A stretch of 40,673 bases of DNA from Bryobacterales bacterium (GCA_028819235.1 JAPPMC010000227.1:1-40673); one strand, 5' to 3'. Shown: positions 24,647 through 33,642, counted from the stretch's first letter. Notes: generated from the letters alone by a model not told the origin. A program made the numbers and translations.

Positions 24647-25729
24647 ATGGACCGGAGAGCATTCTTGGCTGCGGCGGCCTTCGCCGGCTGCTCCCTCCCG
24701 CAGCCGCGGCCCGACCACGACGGCGTTCCGGACTATCTCGCAGGCCAGAGGCCGGACTTCGCGACAGATCCGCACGGCGCCGGGATGGCGTGGTTCCGCT
24801 CCGTTGGCCTAGGCTTGCACCTCGACTACGGGGTGCACACCCAGCTCGGACGCGGGCCGGCTGCCCAGTTTGAGGACCGTATCCCACCTGCCGACTACGC
24901 CAAACTCAAGCGCGGTTTCGACGCCAGCGGCTTCGACGCCCCCGCGATCGCAGATCTGGCTCAGGAGGCAGGGTTTCGGTACCTCGGCCTGACCGTGCGC
25001 CAGCCCGACGGGTTCTGCCTTTTTCGGACTACCGCGACCGATTTCAACGCACTTGAGGTCACGGGGCGGGACCTGTTGGCTGAACTCGGGGAGGCCTGCA
25101 GGCACCGGTCCTTGGGACTCTTCGTTTCCTTCTCGTACGCGGCCGACTGGCGCCACCCGTACTTCTATCCGGCCGAGAGCTCCCAGACGGAGTGGCGCGG
25201 TGCGCGCCCCGCTTACGACTCCCAACCGCCCGAGTACAGGTTCGCTCGGGACGAGGACTTCCAGCTGTACGTCCGTGACGTCCACCACCAGATTCAGGAA
25301 ATCGCCTATCGCTACCGGCCGTTGGCCGGCATTCGGCTCGAGCCGGACGCCGGGTACCACGCCCGACCGGACCTGTTCCCGGTCGGACAAGCCTACGCGC
25401 TCATTCGCGAGGCCAGTCCCGGAACGCTGATAGCCTTCGGTGCCGGGGCCAACGGTGAGGAGGACTTCTCCGCGCTCTCGCATCTGCGGCCCGAGCCTCC
25501 ACCAACGCCGCTGGCCGCTTCCGTTTGGGAGCGCAACCGCGACAAGCCGCGCGAAGTCGCAGTACGGCTCAATGGCGGCGAGAGAATGGCCGACGGGCCA
25601 GCCCAAGACCCCACAGCCCCCGTCCCGAAGAAACTGTTGCTGGTTGCCGGCCTACAGGCTGACGGATCGCTGGCCCCGGACGACCAGAGGGGGATCGCGG
25701 AATTCGCCGCCCATCCGGAGGCAGCCTAG
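24647..25729 (+). CDS. GH29 (alpha-L-fucosidase)-like Tat lipoprotein with altered active site
   Basis: 360 aa. The N-terminus (MDRRAFLAAAAFAGC) combines a twin-arginine signal with a lipobox, Cys at residue 15. GH29-like features follow: AWFRSVGLGLHLDYGVH near 48-64, DYAKLKRGFDASGFDA near 83-98, AGFRYLGLTVRQPDGFCLF near 108-126 and GYHARPDLFPVGQAYALIRE near 236-255. Two key places differ from active enzymes as I recall the family. The IHWG region is HLDYG, and the WFDP strand that normally carries the nucleophile Asp reads RLEP (E232). It may therefore be a non-catalytic binding protein or have changed specificity. The C-terminal carbohydrate-binding part is short. The ATG is supported by the TAGAAT box and the signal. 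Confidence 0.75.
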   Translation: MDRRAFLAAAAFAGCSLPQPRPDHDGVPDYLAGQRPDFATDPHGAGMAWFRSVGLGLHLDYGVHTQLGRGPAAQFEDRIPPADYAKLKRGFDASGFDAPAIADLAQEAGFRYLGLTVRQPDGFCLFRTTATDFNALEVTGRDLLAELGEACRHRSLGLFVSFSYAADWRHPYFYPAESSQTEWRGARPAYDSQPPEYRFARDEDFQLYVRDVHHQIQEIAYRYRPLAGIRLEPDAGYHARPDLFPVGQAYALIREASPGTLIAFGAGANGEEDFSALSHLRPEPPPTPLAASVWERNRDKPREVAVRLNGGERMADGPAQDPTAPVPKKLLLVAGLQADGSLAPDDQRGIAEFAAHPEAA

Positions 25730-25739
25730 GATGGCTGCC
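25720..25739. terminator. Hairpin between convergent GH29-like and aldolase genes
   Basis: A 7-bp perfect stem (GGCAGCC / GGCTGCC) with a 6-base loop includes the GH29-like stop codon and lies 8 bases from the aldolase stop. Probably bidirectional; no T run. Confidence 0.5.
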
Positions 25740-25747
25740 GGGGAGGG

Positions 25748-26779
25748 TCAGCCCACCAAATCGGTCGGGTCGGAAGCCCCGTAGAACTCGTGCCACGGCG
25801 TGGCCGATGCCTGCAGGCGCTCATTGATGCAGCCGATGTTCGCCACGCCCTGGCCCATTAGCCACTCGTCAAGCGCCGGGACGCCGTGTTCGCAGTACAG
25901 AGGAATGGCCTCCTGCCAAGTTGCCCGGCCACAGAGTACGCCGGAGAACTTCGCCCCAGACTCGGCAGCCCATTCCAAGGACTCCAAGAAGACGTCGTGG
26001 CTCACGCCGGCACTGAGGTAAATGAATGGTCGCCTCGCCGCGGCGGCGGCCGCGCGGAAGTGTTCGAGGGCCTCGGCCTTGGTGTACGCGGACTGTCCCT
26101 GGCAGCCGCGGGATTCCTTCACGAACTTCATGTTCACCGGAACTTCGACCTTGAGGACGTCGACCCCATAGCGGTCCTTGGAGAACTCGCGCATGCTCTC
26201 GGCGACGACTTCGGGCTTGCGAGGGGCAAACTCGAGGCTCTTCTCGTTGCCGCCTTCCGGGTCGTATCCGACGAACTCCAAGAAGAACGGCAGGTCGTGC
26301 GCCTTGCACTCGTCCCCGATCCTCTCGATCAGAGCGTGCTTGACGTCGTTGATGGCCGCGCTCTCGAACGGCGTGTAGTAGAGCAGGACCTTTACGGCGT
26401 TGGCCCCGAGCTCGCTCAGGCGACGGGCCGAGATGTCGGCCAGCAGCGTCGCCATGCGGCCCGGCTGCGTGTTGTCGTAGCCGCTCTCCTCGTAGGACAG
26501 CAGCAGCCCGGCGCTCTCCGAGCGGGCGCGGGCGCCCGGCATTCCCCACACTGGATCCAAGAGGATTGCGCTCGCGTGCGGCGTGAGTGCCTTTGAGACG
26601 CTCAGCTTGAACTCGGACATCATCTCGTCGGTGACGTCGGTCGGGGCGATGCCCTTGCCTTTCCCGATCGCCTTCTTCAGCGAGCCGCGTTGGTCCATTG
26701 CCGCTGCACCGATGATTCCCCGGTCCGTCGTCAGCGCCTGCATGTGGGCGCACTTCGCTGCAGAAATCTTGACGCTCAT
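25748..26779 (-). CDS. LacD-like class I aldolase (tagatose 1,6-bisphosphate aldolase family)
   Basis: 343 aa cytoplasmic TIM-barrel aldolase of the LacD/DeoC-FbaB-related group. It starts GIIGAAAMDQRGSLKKA. LLDPVWGMPGARARSESAGL is a conserved substrate-binding element. FLEFVGYD and the Schiff-base-type lysine in VDVLKVEVPVN are in the expected order, and IYLSAGVSHDVF is a phosphate-binding strand. The expected reaction is cleavage of tagatose 1,6-bisphosphate to dihydroxyacetone phosphate and glyceraldehyde 3-phosphate, the end of galactose or tagatose breakdown; related members use other sugar phosphates. The ATG directly follows the ribF stop codon and has GGGAG about 8 bases before it, so it is co-transcribed with ribF. 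It fits the sugar-use theme of the window. Confidence 0.85.
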   Translation of the reverse strand: MSVKISAAKCAHMQALTTDRGIIGAAAMDQRGSLKKAIGKGKGIAPTDVTDEMMSEFKLSVSKALTPHASAILLDPVWGMPGARARSESAGLLLSYEESGYDNTQPGRMATLLADISARRLSELGANAVKVLLYYTPFESAAINDVKHALIERIGDECKAHDLPFFLEFVGYDPEGGNEKSLEFAPRKPEVVAESMREFSKDRYGVDVLKVEVPVNMKFVKESRGCQGQSAYTKAEALEHFRAAAAAARRPFIYLSAGVSHDVFLESLEWAAESGAKFSGVLCGRATWQEAIPLYCEHGVPALDEWLMGQGVANIGCINERLQASATPWHEFYGASDPTDLVG

Positions 26780-27802
26780 CTATATCGCTCCCTTGTGACT
26801 GCCCGAAGGGGCACTGTCCGATCCGGCGGCTCCGCCGCCCATTCCCCCAGCCGCGGCCGATGCGGCGCAAAGCCGGCGGAAGAATCGCTCGGCCGCGCCA
26901 ATGTCAGTTTGAATCTGCTCCTTCAGCAGCTCGGCTGACGGGAACGACCGCTCATCGCGGACCCGGCTGGCGAACCCCAATTCTAGCGCGTTCGGGGGAT
27001 CGCCCTTCAGGGGCTGGAGGAGGTACGTCTCGACCGTTCGGGAGCGACCGTGGAACGTCGGCCGCGTGCCCACGTTCGTGATCGACTTGCGCCATTGCGG
27101 GTCGTCGTCTAGGCGGGTGCACGTCACGTACACGCCGTCAGCCGGCAGCACGTCGCTGTCCGGCGACAGGTTCAGAGTCGGCACCGTCTGCCGCGATCCG
27201 ATCCCCTTCCCCCGGACCACCTCGCCGCGCAGGCAGAAAACCCGCCCTAGCAGGCGGCGCGCCTGTGCCACGAGGCCCTCGCGAAGAAGGCCGCGCACGC
27301 GCGTGCTTGAGACGGGCTCGCCGCGGACGGCGAGGGTGCCGCCGCATTCCACGGCGAATCCAAGGTCGCTACCGAGCGAGCGGAGGGTGTGGGTGTCGCC
27401 CGCCTGTCTTCGGCCGAATCGGAAGTTCTCACCGACCAACACCCGTTTCGCACTGAGCCGCCCCGCAAGAATCCGCTCGGCAAATTCGCGAGGCGAGAGC
27501 CTCGCCACTGCCTCCGTGAAGCGCATGCACACCACGGCCCCGATGCCGAGGGACAAGATCAGGTCGGCCTTGTGGGCCAGGCTCGTGAGGCGCTGCGGCG
27601 CCCGGTCCGGAGCCACTATGGTGAGCGGGTGCGGCTCGAAGGTCAGCGCTACCGACTGCAGGCCGTCCGCGTGCGCCGCCGCCGCCGCTCTCCGCAGGAC
27701 CTGCTGGTGGCCCAAGTGGACGCCGTCGAAGTTGCCGATGGTCACCACCGCCGGCCCAAACCGGCTCGGCACGTCTGCGAGGTCACGCCAGGCGTCCTGC
27801 AT
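26780..27802 (-). CDS. ribF: Bifunctional riboflavin kinase/FAD synthetase
   Basis: 340 aa. The N-terminal FAD synthetase (adenylyltransferase) has the nucleotide-binding GNFDGVHLGH at 23-32, FEPHP and the VSSTRVR element. The C-terminal riboflavin kinase has GKGIGSRQTVPTLNL near 195-209 and TNVGTRPTF near 243-251. It phosphorylates riboflavin to FMN and then makes FAD. The C-terminus carries an extra Gly/Ala/Ser-rich tail of about 25-30 residues beyond the usual end. The gene starts 7 bases after the metallo-hydrolase stop, with a GGGGAG site about 9 bases before its ATG. Its TAG stop is immediately followed by the aldolase ATG. Housekeeping gene, high confidence. Confidence 0.95.
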   Translation of the reverse strand: MQDAWRDLADVPSRFGPAVVTIGNFDGVHLGHQQVLRRAAAAAHADGLQSVALTFEPHPLTIVAPDRAPQRLTSLAHKADLILSLGIGAVVCMRFTEAVARLSPREFAERILAGRLSAKRVLVGENFRFGRRQAGDTHTLRSLGSDLGFAVECGGTLAVRGEPVSSTRVRGLLREGLVAQARRLLGRVFCLRGEVVRGKGIGSRQTVPTLNLSPDSDVLPADGVYVTCTRLDDDPQWRKSITNVGTRPTFHGRSRTVETYLLQPLKGDPPNALELGFASRVRDERSFPSAELLKEQIQTDIGAAERFFRRLCAASAAAGGMGGGAAGSDSAPSGSHKGAI

Positions 27803-27809
27803 GTGCTGG

Positions 27810-28604
27810 TCACTCCCCTACTGCGATTCGCAGTCCGTCGTAGGCCAGCGTCATGCCGTTCGGCAGCTCCCGGACAGTCGCGGCGTGCGGCAATTCGTGA
27901 CACATGTGGGTGAAAAACGCGCGCCTCGGCTTGAGCTCGGCGGCCAGCGCCACGGCCTCGCCGACGGTCGAGTGCGTCGGGTGCGGGTCGTGCCGCAGGG
28001 CCCCCAAGAACAGGACATCGAGCCCGGCCAGCTGGGCCTTCGCCTCGGCCGGCAGGACGGTCTGGTCGGTCACGTACGCCGCCGCACCGAATCGAAAGCC
28101 GAGGATCGGCTTCCGGCCGTGCAGCACGTGGATCGGCACGAAGTCCACCCCATACAGGCGGATCGGGCTGTTCCGGACCGGAATGGCATCCAGTCGCGGC
28201 ACGCCCCCGGCATGCGTCGCCCGGCCGCTGAACGCGTACGGGAACACGCGCCGGAGCGACTTGAGGGTCGATGGCGCGGCGTACGCCGGGATGCGGTCCC
28301 TGCGCCCGTAGTTGAAGGGCCGGACGTCGTCGAGGCCCATGATGTGGTCCGCGTGGTCGTGGGTGAACAGCAGCGCGTCCAATCGGCGGAAGCCGGACCG
28401 CAGGGCCTGCTGCCGAAAGTCCGGGCTGGTGTCGATGACGATGTTCCGCAAGTCCGTGCCGTCCCTCAGCTGCACAAGCACCGAGGTCCGCAGTCTGCGG
28501 TCGCGAGGGTCGTCGGACCTGCACACCGTGCAGCGGCAGCCGATCGTTGGGATCCCCACGCTAGTGCCCGAGCCGAGCACTTCGATGCTGCAGGCGGGGC
28601 CCAT
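27810..28604 (-). CDS. Metallo-beta-lactamase-fold hydrolase (PhnP-like)
   Basis: 264 aa cytoplasmic MBL-fold protein of the COG1235 group, which includes the phosphodiesterase PhnP. The N-terminus has EVLGSGTSVGIPTIGCRC and a CxC...C cluster (CRCTVC) that in PhnP binds a structural zinc. The catalytic motif THDHADH is at 81-87. Later metal ligands are in YVTDQT, and LRHDPHPTHST is near the C-terminus. Likely activity is hydrolysis of a cyclic or linear phosphodiester, but the substrate is unknown. The ATG at 28604 starts just before the first beta strand; 15 upstream in-frame residues are ignored. First gene of the MBL-ribF-aldolase unit, 7 bases from ribF. Confidence 0.87.
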   Translation of the reverse strand: MGPACSIEVLGSGTSVGIPTIGCRCTVCRSDDPRDRRLRTSVLVQLRDGTDLRNIVIDTSPDFRQQALRSGFRRLDALLFTHDHADHIMGLDDVRPFNYGRRDRIPAYAAPSTLKSLRRVFPYAFSGRATHAGGVPRLDAIPVRNSPIRLYGVDFVPIHVLHGRKPILGFRFGAAAYVTDQTVLPAEAKAQLAGLDVLFLGALRHDPHPTHSTVGEAVALAAELKPRRAFFTHMCHELPHAATVRELPNGMTLAYDGLRIAVGE

Positions 28605-28896
28605 CGGGCGAGTCGACTGCCGAGGCCGGCGGCCAGCGGCCAACACCAATCTTACCGACGCCCCAGCCCCAGCCGTGCACAGGACGGAACTTGGTGGCGG
28701 GACTGGCCGGCTACCGAGCGCAGCTGAGAACCAGCAGCTTGCGGGGAGTCCGCAGCGTCCCGTCGGATTACGACGTGCGCACCCGATATCCTGAGGCCGG
28801 GCGACCGCAGCCCATCGAGGCTATCCTTCGAACGGGGACCGAACCCGGAGAGCGCCGTTGGGCGGTCATCGGCATGCACGAAGTGGGAGCAGGCTC

Positions 28897-30774
28897 ATGC
28901 CGTCGAGAGTGACGCAATCCCGGAACGGCCGCTTAGCGCCCGCGCCTAAGCTACGCCCGCCAACGAGCTCGTGCACCGCTGGGCACAGGGTGTTGGGGCT
29001 ACGGCTGAGCAGCCCGGGCGGCCAGAGTCAGACTCGGGCCGCCGTCCTGCTGCTTGTCGGGCTTCTGGCGGCCTGCGATGCGTTCGCCCAAGGGATGGCG
29101 CTGGTCAACCGGGAGGGCCAGCGATCGCCGCTCGCGACGCTCGATCGGACCCCTCCGGCCGTGCGCTTCGTCGACGTAGCAGCCAACGCCGGTCTGGACT
29201 TCTTGCACGTCGCTGGTGGGCGCGTGCGCAAGGAGTACATCATTGAGGTGACAGGCAGCGGAGTGGCGATCTTCGACTACGACGGCGACGGGCTTCAGGA
29301 CGTCTTCTTGGTCAATCAGGCCCGCTGGGATTCGCGAGGGGATCTGGCCCAGCCGACAAGCCGGCTCTTCCGGAATCGCGGCAGCCTTCGATTCGAGGAC
29401 ACGACTCGTGAGGCGGGCGTGCTGCACAGCGGCTGGGGGCAAGGAGTCTGCGCGGGCGACTATGACAACGATGGCGATGACGACCTCTTTGTCACCTACT
29501 GGGGGCACAACGTGCTGTACCGAAACCTCGGCAACGGCACGTTCAATGCGGCCACGGAGGAGGCTGCCCTCCTTTCTGGCCAGCCGAGGTGGGGCAGCGG
29601 CTGCGCCTTCCTCGACTATGACCGGGACGGGTGGCTCGATCTGGCCGTGGCGAACTACATCCGGTTCGATCCGTCACAAGTGCCCAAGCCCGGCGAGAGC
29701 GAACTGTGCCGCTACAGGGAAGCTCCAGTCGTCTGCGGGCCTCGCGGCCTACCCAGCGAGTCGCCCTCCCTGTTCCGCAATACGGGAGACGGGCGCTTCG
29801 CCGATGTCTCCGAGGCAAGCGGCTTTTCCAAGGCATCGGGCATCTACGGTTTCTCCGTCTTGACCGGCGACTTCAACGACGATGGCTGGGCGGATGTCTA
29901 CATCGCTTGCGATTCCACCCCGAGCGTCCTGCTGCAGAACAACCGGGACGGGTCGTTCACAGAGGTCGGCTACGAGTCAGGCACGGCCGTCAACGAGCAC
30001 GGGCAGGAGCAGGGCGGCATGGGCGCTGATGCCGGCGACTACGACCACAATGGGCTTGTGGACATCGTCAAGACGAACTTCGACAACGACATCCCGTCCC
30101 TGTACAGGAACGATGGGGGCGGGTTCTTCAGCGATGTCGCCGTGCTGGGAGGCTTGGGGGTCCAAACCAAGTTTGTCGGATGGGGAGTCGCCTTCGTCGA
30201 TGTCGATCACGACACTTGGCTAGACATTCTCATGGTCAACGGCCATGTCTACCGGATGGGAGACGACGGTGTTGAGGGCTTCGAGTTCGAACAGTCGAGG
30301 AATCTGTACTGGAATCTCGGCAACGGCGCATTCTCGGACATCTCCCTGCATGCCGGCCCGGGCGTGGCCCAGCGGAGTTCCGCGCGCGGTGCCGCTCTCG
30401 GCGACCTGAACAACGACGGCACGATCGAGGTGGTGGTCAACAACCTTGACGGGTCGCCCAGCCTGCTCGTGAACGAGGCCGTTCTCGGCAACTGGATACG
30501 GGTCCGGACGGTTGGAGTGCGGTCCAACCGGAACGGCATTGGTGCTAGGGTCACCGTCAGGACCGGGAACACCGTCCAGGTGCGAGAAGTGCGAAGCGGT
30601 GGCAGCTTCCTGTCGCAGGGCGACTTCCGCCTGCACTTCGGCTTAGCAGCGGCGGCCCAGGCAGACGAGATCCGAATTCGATGGCCGCTTGGCCTCGTGG
30701 AATCGTTCCCCGGCGTGAGAGCCAACCGCGAAATCCTGCTCCGGGAGGGCGAGGGCACGCCAGTTGACCAGTGA
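28897..30774 (+). CDS. FG-GAP/VCBS repeat protein with ASPIC/UnbV domain (CRTAC1-like), putative lipoprotein
   Basis: Up to 625 aa. A hydrophobic stretch with a lipobox (LLLVGLLAAC) puts the lipidated Cys near residue 60 from this start. A GTG at 28990 would give a more normal signal length and may be the true start. The mature part is a beta-propeller of FG-GAP repeats with calcium-binding DxDxDGxxD loops: DYDGDGLQDVF, DYDNDGDDDLFV, DYDRDGWLDLAV, DFNDDGWADVYI, DYDHNGLVDIV and DLNNDGTIEVVV. It ends with an ASPIC/UnbV domain (IGARVTVRTG, VREVRSGGSFLSQGD, IRIRWPLG). It overlaps the cytochrome gene by 4 bases (GTGA). Likely a surface or periplasmic binding protein; the ligand is unknown. Confidence 0.85.
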   Translation: MPSRVTQSRNGRLAPAPKLRPPTSSCTAGHRVLGLRLSSPGGQSQTRAAVLLLVGLLAACDAFAQGMALVNREGQRSPLATLDRTPPAVRFVDVAANAGLDFLHVAGGRVRKEYIIEVTGSGVAIFDYDGDGLQDVFLVNQARWDSRGDLAQPTSRLFRNRGSLRFEDTTREAGVLHSGWGQGVCAGDYDNDGDDDLFVTYWGHNVLYRNLGNGTFNAATEEAALLSGQPRWGSGCAFLDYDRDGWLDLAVANYIRFDPSQVPKPGESELCRYREAPVVCGPRGLPSESPSLFRNTGDGRFADVSEASGFSKASGIYGFSVLTGDFNDDGWADVYIACDSTPSVLLQNNRDGSFTEVGYESGTAVNEHGQEQGGMGADAGDYDHNGLVDIVKTNFDNDIPSLYRNDGGGFFSDVAVLGGLGVQTKFVGWGVAFVDVDHDTWLDILMVNGHVYRMGDDGVEGFEFEQSRNLYWNLGNGAFSDISLHAGPGVAQRSSARGAALGDLNNDGTIEVVVNNLDGSPSLLVNEAVLGNWIRVRTVGVRSNRNGIGARVTVRTGNTVQVREVRSGGSFLSQGDFRLHFGLAAAAQADEIRIRWPLGLVESFPGVRANREILLREGEGTPVDQ

Positions 30775-32207
30775 CGCTCCTGTTCGCCTCTCGGCGGCTC
30801 CCCCGAGGCGACTCGGTAGCAAAGTGCCCGGCGCATCTCCGCACAGCTGCTAGGGCGATGGCGAGCGTTGGGCGGACGTCGCGAGCCCAATCAATGGCTG
30901 GTATCCTGCGTTGGCAGCCGCGGCTGTCGGAGATCCGTTCCCCCTCGGGGCCGGCTCCGCCACGGCCACGCATCATGGCACTCGCGCGCAGGCGGGCCAG
31001 GCAGCGCACGCCTCTCAGGCGGTGCGCCGACCGATACCGGCCTAGCATCCCCGGTCCGGCGCCAGCGGAATCCTGGCGTGCCCGCCTCGCCGCCGCTTAC
31101 CTTCGAGGATGGCTCCTGCCGGTCACTGGCCTCTTGCTCATCGCTCTCCGCATCCCGTTCCAAGCTCAGCCATTGCCGGACGGTGAGAGATTCCTCGGGG
31201 CGAACGTGTGTGGGTCGTGCCATCCCGCTGAATACCAGAGGCAGTCCCTCAGCGGCCATGCGAGGACGCTCCACCGCGCTTCAGAACACCCGTTGGCGGA
31301 TAGCTTCGTCCCAGCCCAGTCCCTGATCCGACCGCCGGAGTACCGCTTCCGGTACCGCGAGGAGGGCGGCCAGATCACCGTGCAAGCCGATGACAACGAA
31401 TATGTCATGGAGCTGCCGATCGAATGGGCTTTTGGGGCGGGGGATCACGGGGTCACCTTCGTCAGCCGGATGAATCGGCGAACCTACCTCGAACATGCAT
31501 TCAGCTACTACTCGGCCTCCGACTCCTTGGAGCTCACGACGGGCCACGAGTCCATCCGGCCGGAGACGCTGGTTCAGGCGACCGGGCTGTCCTACACCGT
31601 TCAAGGGCCAGGCAATTCAATCTCCGACTGCTTCGAGTGTCACTCCACGGGGCCGCTCTCGTACTCCCCCCAGCAGGAGGTGATGGTCAACGAGCTTGGC
31701 GTTCGCTGCGAGAGCTGCCACGGACCCGGCGGATCTCACGTGGCCGCGGCCGTGGCCGGAAACGCGGCCTTCGCGCGCTCCCGAATCCGGAACCCTGTGC
31801 GACTGCCAGCGGATGACCTGTTGCGCTTCTGCGGTGCCTGCCATCGCGACCCGCGCGGGGACTCGGGCCACTTCGATCTCGGCCTCGCCTGGAATGTCCG
31901 GCACCAGCCTCCGTACCTCCGGCAGAGCCGGTGCTTCCAGGCCAGCGGTGAGGACCTCACCTGCTTCACGTGCCATGACCCTCACGATCCCATCCGTCGG
32001 GGCGACCCAGCGTACTATCGCGATCGGTGCGTTGCGTGCCACGACGGGGCCCTGCGGAGTGCGCCTGCGGAGGCCTGCGGGGCCGGAATGCCCGCAGACT
32101 GCACGGTCTGCCACATGCCCGAGGTCGCCGTCAGCCCGAACCTGAAATTCAAGAACCATTGGATCGGCGTCTACCCGGCCGACGGCGGCCTGAAGCCCGC
32201 GCGGTAG
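30771..32207 (+). CDS. Seven-heme c-type cytochrome
   Basis: 478 aa if the overlapping GTG at 30771 is used. An Arg-rich N-terminal stretch precedes one hydrophobic segment near 113-131 (GWLLPVTGLLLIALRIPF), a signal or anchor. The true start may be an ATG at 30894 or 30975, nearer that segment. Seven CXXCH heme sites follow: CGSCH 147, CFECH 287, CESCH 313, CGACH 354, CFTCH 398, CVACH 420 and CTVCH 444. The first is separated by 135 residues from a cluster of six, like cytochrome c554/NrfB-type multiheme modules. Expected role: periplasmic electron transfer, or a redox enzyme whose substrate is unknown. It is translationally coupled to the FG-GAP/ASPIC gene and followed by the TPR gene. Confidence 0.85.
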   Translation: MTLLFASRRLPRGDSVAKCPAHLRTAARAMASVGRTSRAQSMAGILRWQPRLSEIRSPSGPAPPRPRIMALARRRARQRTPLRRCADRYRPSIPGPAPAESWRARLAAAYLRGWLLPVTGLLLIALRIPFQAQPLPDGERFLGANVCGSCHPAEYQRQSLSGHARTLHRASEHPLADSFVPAQSLIRPPEYRFRYREEGGQITVQADDNEYVMELPIEWAFGAGDHGVTFVSRMNRRTYLEHAFSYYSASDSLELTTGHESIRPETLVQATGLSYTVQGPGNSISDCFECHSTGPLSYSPQQEVMVNELGVRCESCHGPGGSHVAAAVAGNAAFARSRIRNPVRLPADDLLRFCGACHRDPRGDSGHFDLGLAWNVRHQPPYLRQSRCFQASGEDLTCFTCHDPHDPIRRGDPAYYRDRCVACHDGALRSAPAEACGAGMPADCTVCHMPEVAVSPNLKFKNHWIGVYPADGGLKPAR

Positions 32208-32331
32208 CGACTCTCGAGCGCCGCAGACCGAGCAATGGGCAATGGCGCCTCCGGGATTCGGCCCCATTGGCGTTCCGCTACACTCGAACTGGCCGCGGGC
32301 AGCTTGGCCGGCCTCCGCGGCGGGGTCTCCG

Positions 32332-33480
32332 GTGATTCTAGGAAGGATAGCCCTGGCATGTCTTGCGGCGGGCGCCATGGCTCTCGCGGAGTCCGCGCAA
32401 ATCGGCGACCCAGCGCTGCGGGCGGCGTACGAGGCCTACCAGTCGGGCGAGCATGAGTTGGCTGCGAGCCGCTTCCGGGAGATTCTGGGCCGGGATCCGG
32501 ACAATCCCAGGATTCACAACGATCTCGGCTCCTCGCTTCTGCGCCTGAAGAGATACGAGGAGGCCGTAGAAGCCTTCCGGCGGGCATCCGAGCTGTTGCC
32601 CGAGGTCAGGGAGATCCGCAAGAACATAGCTCAGGCTTACTTTCAGTGGGGCCGCTACGATCAGGCGCAGAGAGTCCTCTCGGAGTACGTCGTGGCACAG
32701 CCGGAGGACGTCGCCGCCCGGCAGCTCTTGGCGCTCAGCCATATGCTGCAGGGGCAGGCCGAGCGGGCCGCGGGACACCTCGAGCGACTGTGGTCCGCCG
32801 GAAACGCGGACATCGGCGTGCTCTACGCGCTGTCCTCTGCTTACCTGCAGATGGGGGACACCGCCAAGGCTGAGGCGATTCTCGATGAACTCTTGCGGTC
32901 TCACCAAGACTCGCCACAATTGCAGGTGCTGCTGGCGCAGGCCAAGGAGAGCGGAGAGGACTACCAGGGCGCTTTGGTGGCGCTCGACCGTGCCATTGAG
33001 CTCCGCCCCGACACGCCCATGGCCCACTTCTACCGGGGGCGCGTCCTGTGGCGGCTGGGGGACGGAGAACAGGCCGAGACCGCGTTCAATAAGGCGATCC
33101 GGATGGACCCGGGTCACGCCGAGAGCTATTTCTTCAGGGGCGTTGTCAGGGCCCGGCTGGGACGCTCGGAAGAAGCGGAAGGCGACCTGCGGCGTTGTAT
33201 GGAGATCGATCCGCAGCACGGGCTGGCCCACTATCACCTCGGAAAGATGCTCTCGGAGAGAGGAAGCCCGAGAGAGGCGCTGCCTTTCCTTGAGCTGTCC
33301 GTCGACCTGCAGCCCGACCACACGGAGAGCCACTATCTGCTCGGCCGCACCCTCCTGAAGCTCGGACGCGCCGATGAAGCCAGGGAGTACTTGGGTGTGG
33401 TCCGCAAGATCCAAGACGAGGAGCGGCGGGAGCTCGAAGAAGAACTATCAGGCCCGCGAGTGCCAAAGCCCGCAGAGTGA
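32332..33480 (+). CDS. Exported tetratricopeptide repeat (TPR) protein
   Basis: 382 aa from a GTG at 32332, which begins just before a signal peptide (ILGRIALACLAAGAMALAES). An ATG at 32242 would add 30 residues. The rest is about nine TPR units. Examples are AYQSGEHELAASRFREILGR, NDLGSSLLRLKRYEEAVEAF, SAYLQMGDTAKAEAILDELL, RGRVLWRLGDGEQAETAFNK and YLLGRTLLKLGRADEAREYL. It ends in an acidic, helical tail (EERRELEEELSG). TPR arrays scaffold protein complexes. The gene starts about 125 bases after the multiheme cytochrome (35 by the other start) on the same strand, so it probably organises the complex with the cytochrome and the FG-GAP/ASPIC protein. A hairpin follows. Confidence 0.87.
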   Translation: MILGRIALACLAAGAMALAESAQIGDPALRAAYEAYQSGEHELAASRFREILGRDPDNPRIHNDLGSSLLRLKRYEEAVEAFRRASELLPEVREIRKNIAQAYFQWGRYDQAQRVLSEYVVAQPEDVAARQLLALSHMLQGQAERAAGHLERLWSAGNADIGVLYALSSAYLQMGDTAKAEAILDELLRSHQDSPQLQVLLAQAKESGEDYQGALVALDRAIELRPDTPMAHFYRGRVLWRLGDGEQAETAFNKAIRMDPGHAESYFFRGVVRARLGRSEEAEGDLRRCMEIDPQHGLAHYHLGKMLSERGSPREALPFLELSVDLQPDHTESHYLLGRTLLKLGRADEAREYLGVVRKIQDEERRELEEELSGPRVPKPAE

Positions 33481-33599
33481 CCGCGGGGGCCTCCGGTCGG
33501 GTAAGCCGCCGGGACCGCCTCGCCAGGCATCCGAGCAGCGCGTCACGGCACCTTGGCCGTCCTCCGGCACCAGAGGCCGGCCGCCCACAGCCTGAGAGC

Positions 33600-33628
33600 G
33601 CCGGCCCGGATTCCTTGTCCGGGCCGGT
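33600..33628. terminator. Strong hairpin between convergent TPR and TonB receptor genes
   Basis: A 10-bp perfect stem (CCGGCCCGGA / TCCGGGCCGG), extended by one G-T pair, with loop TTCCTTG, sits between convergent stops. It can serve both directions; no T run. Confidence 0.55.
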
Positions 33629-33642
33629 CGGCTCCGGAGAGT

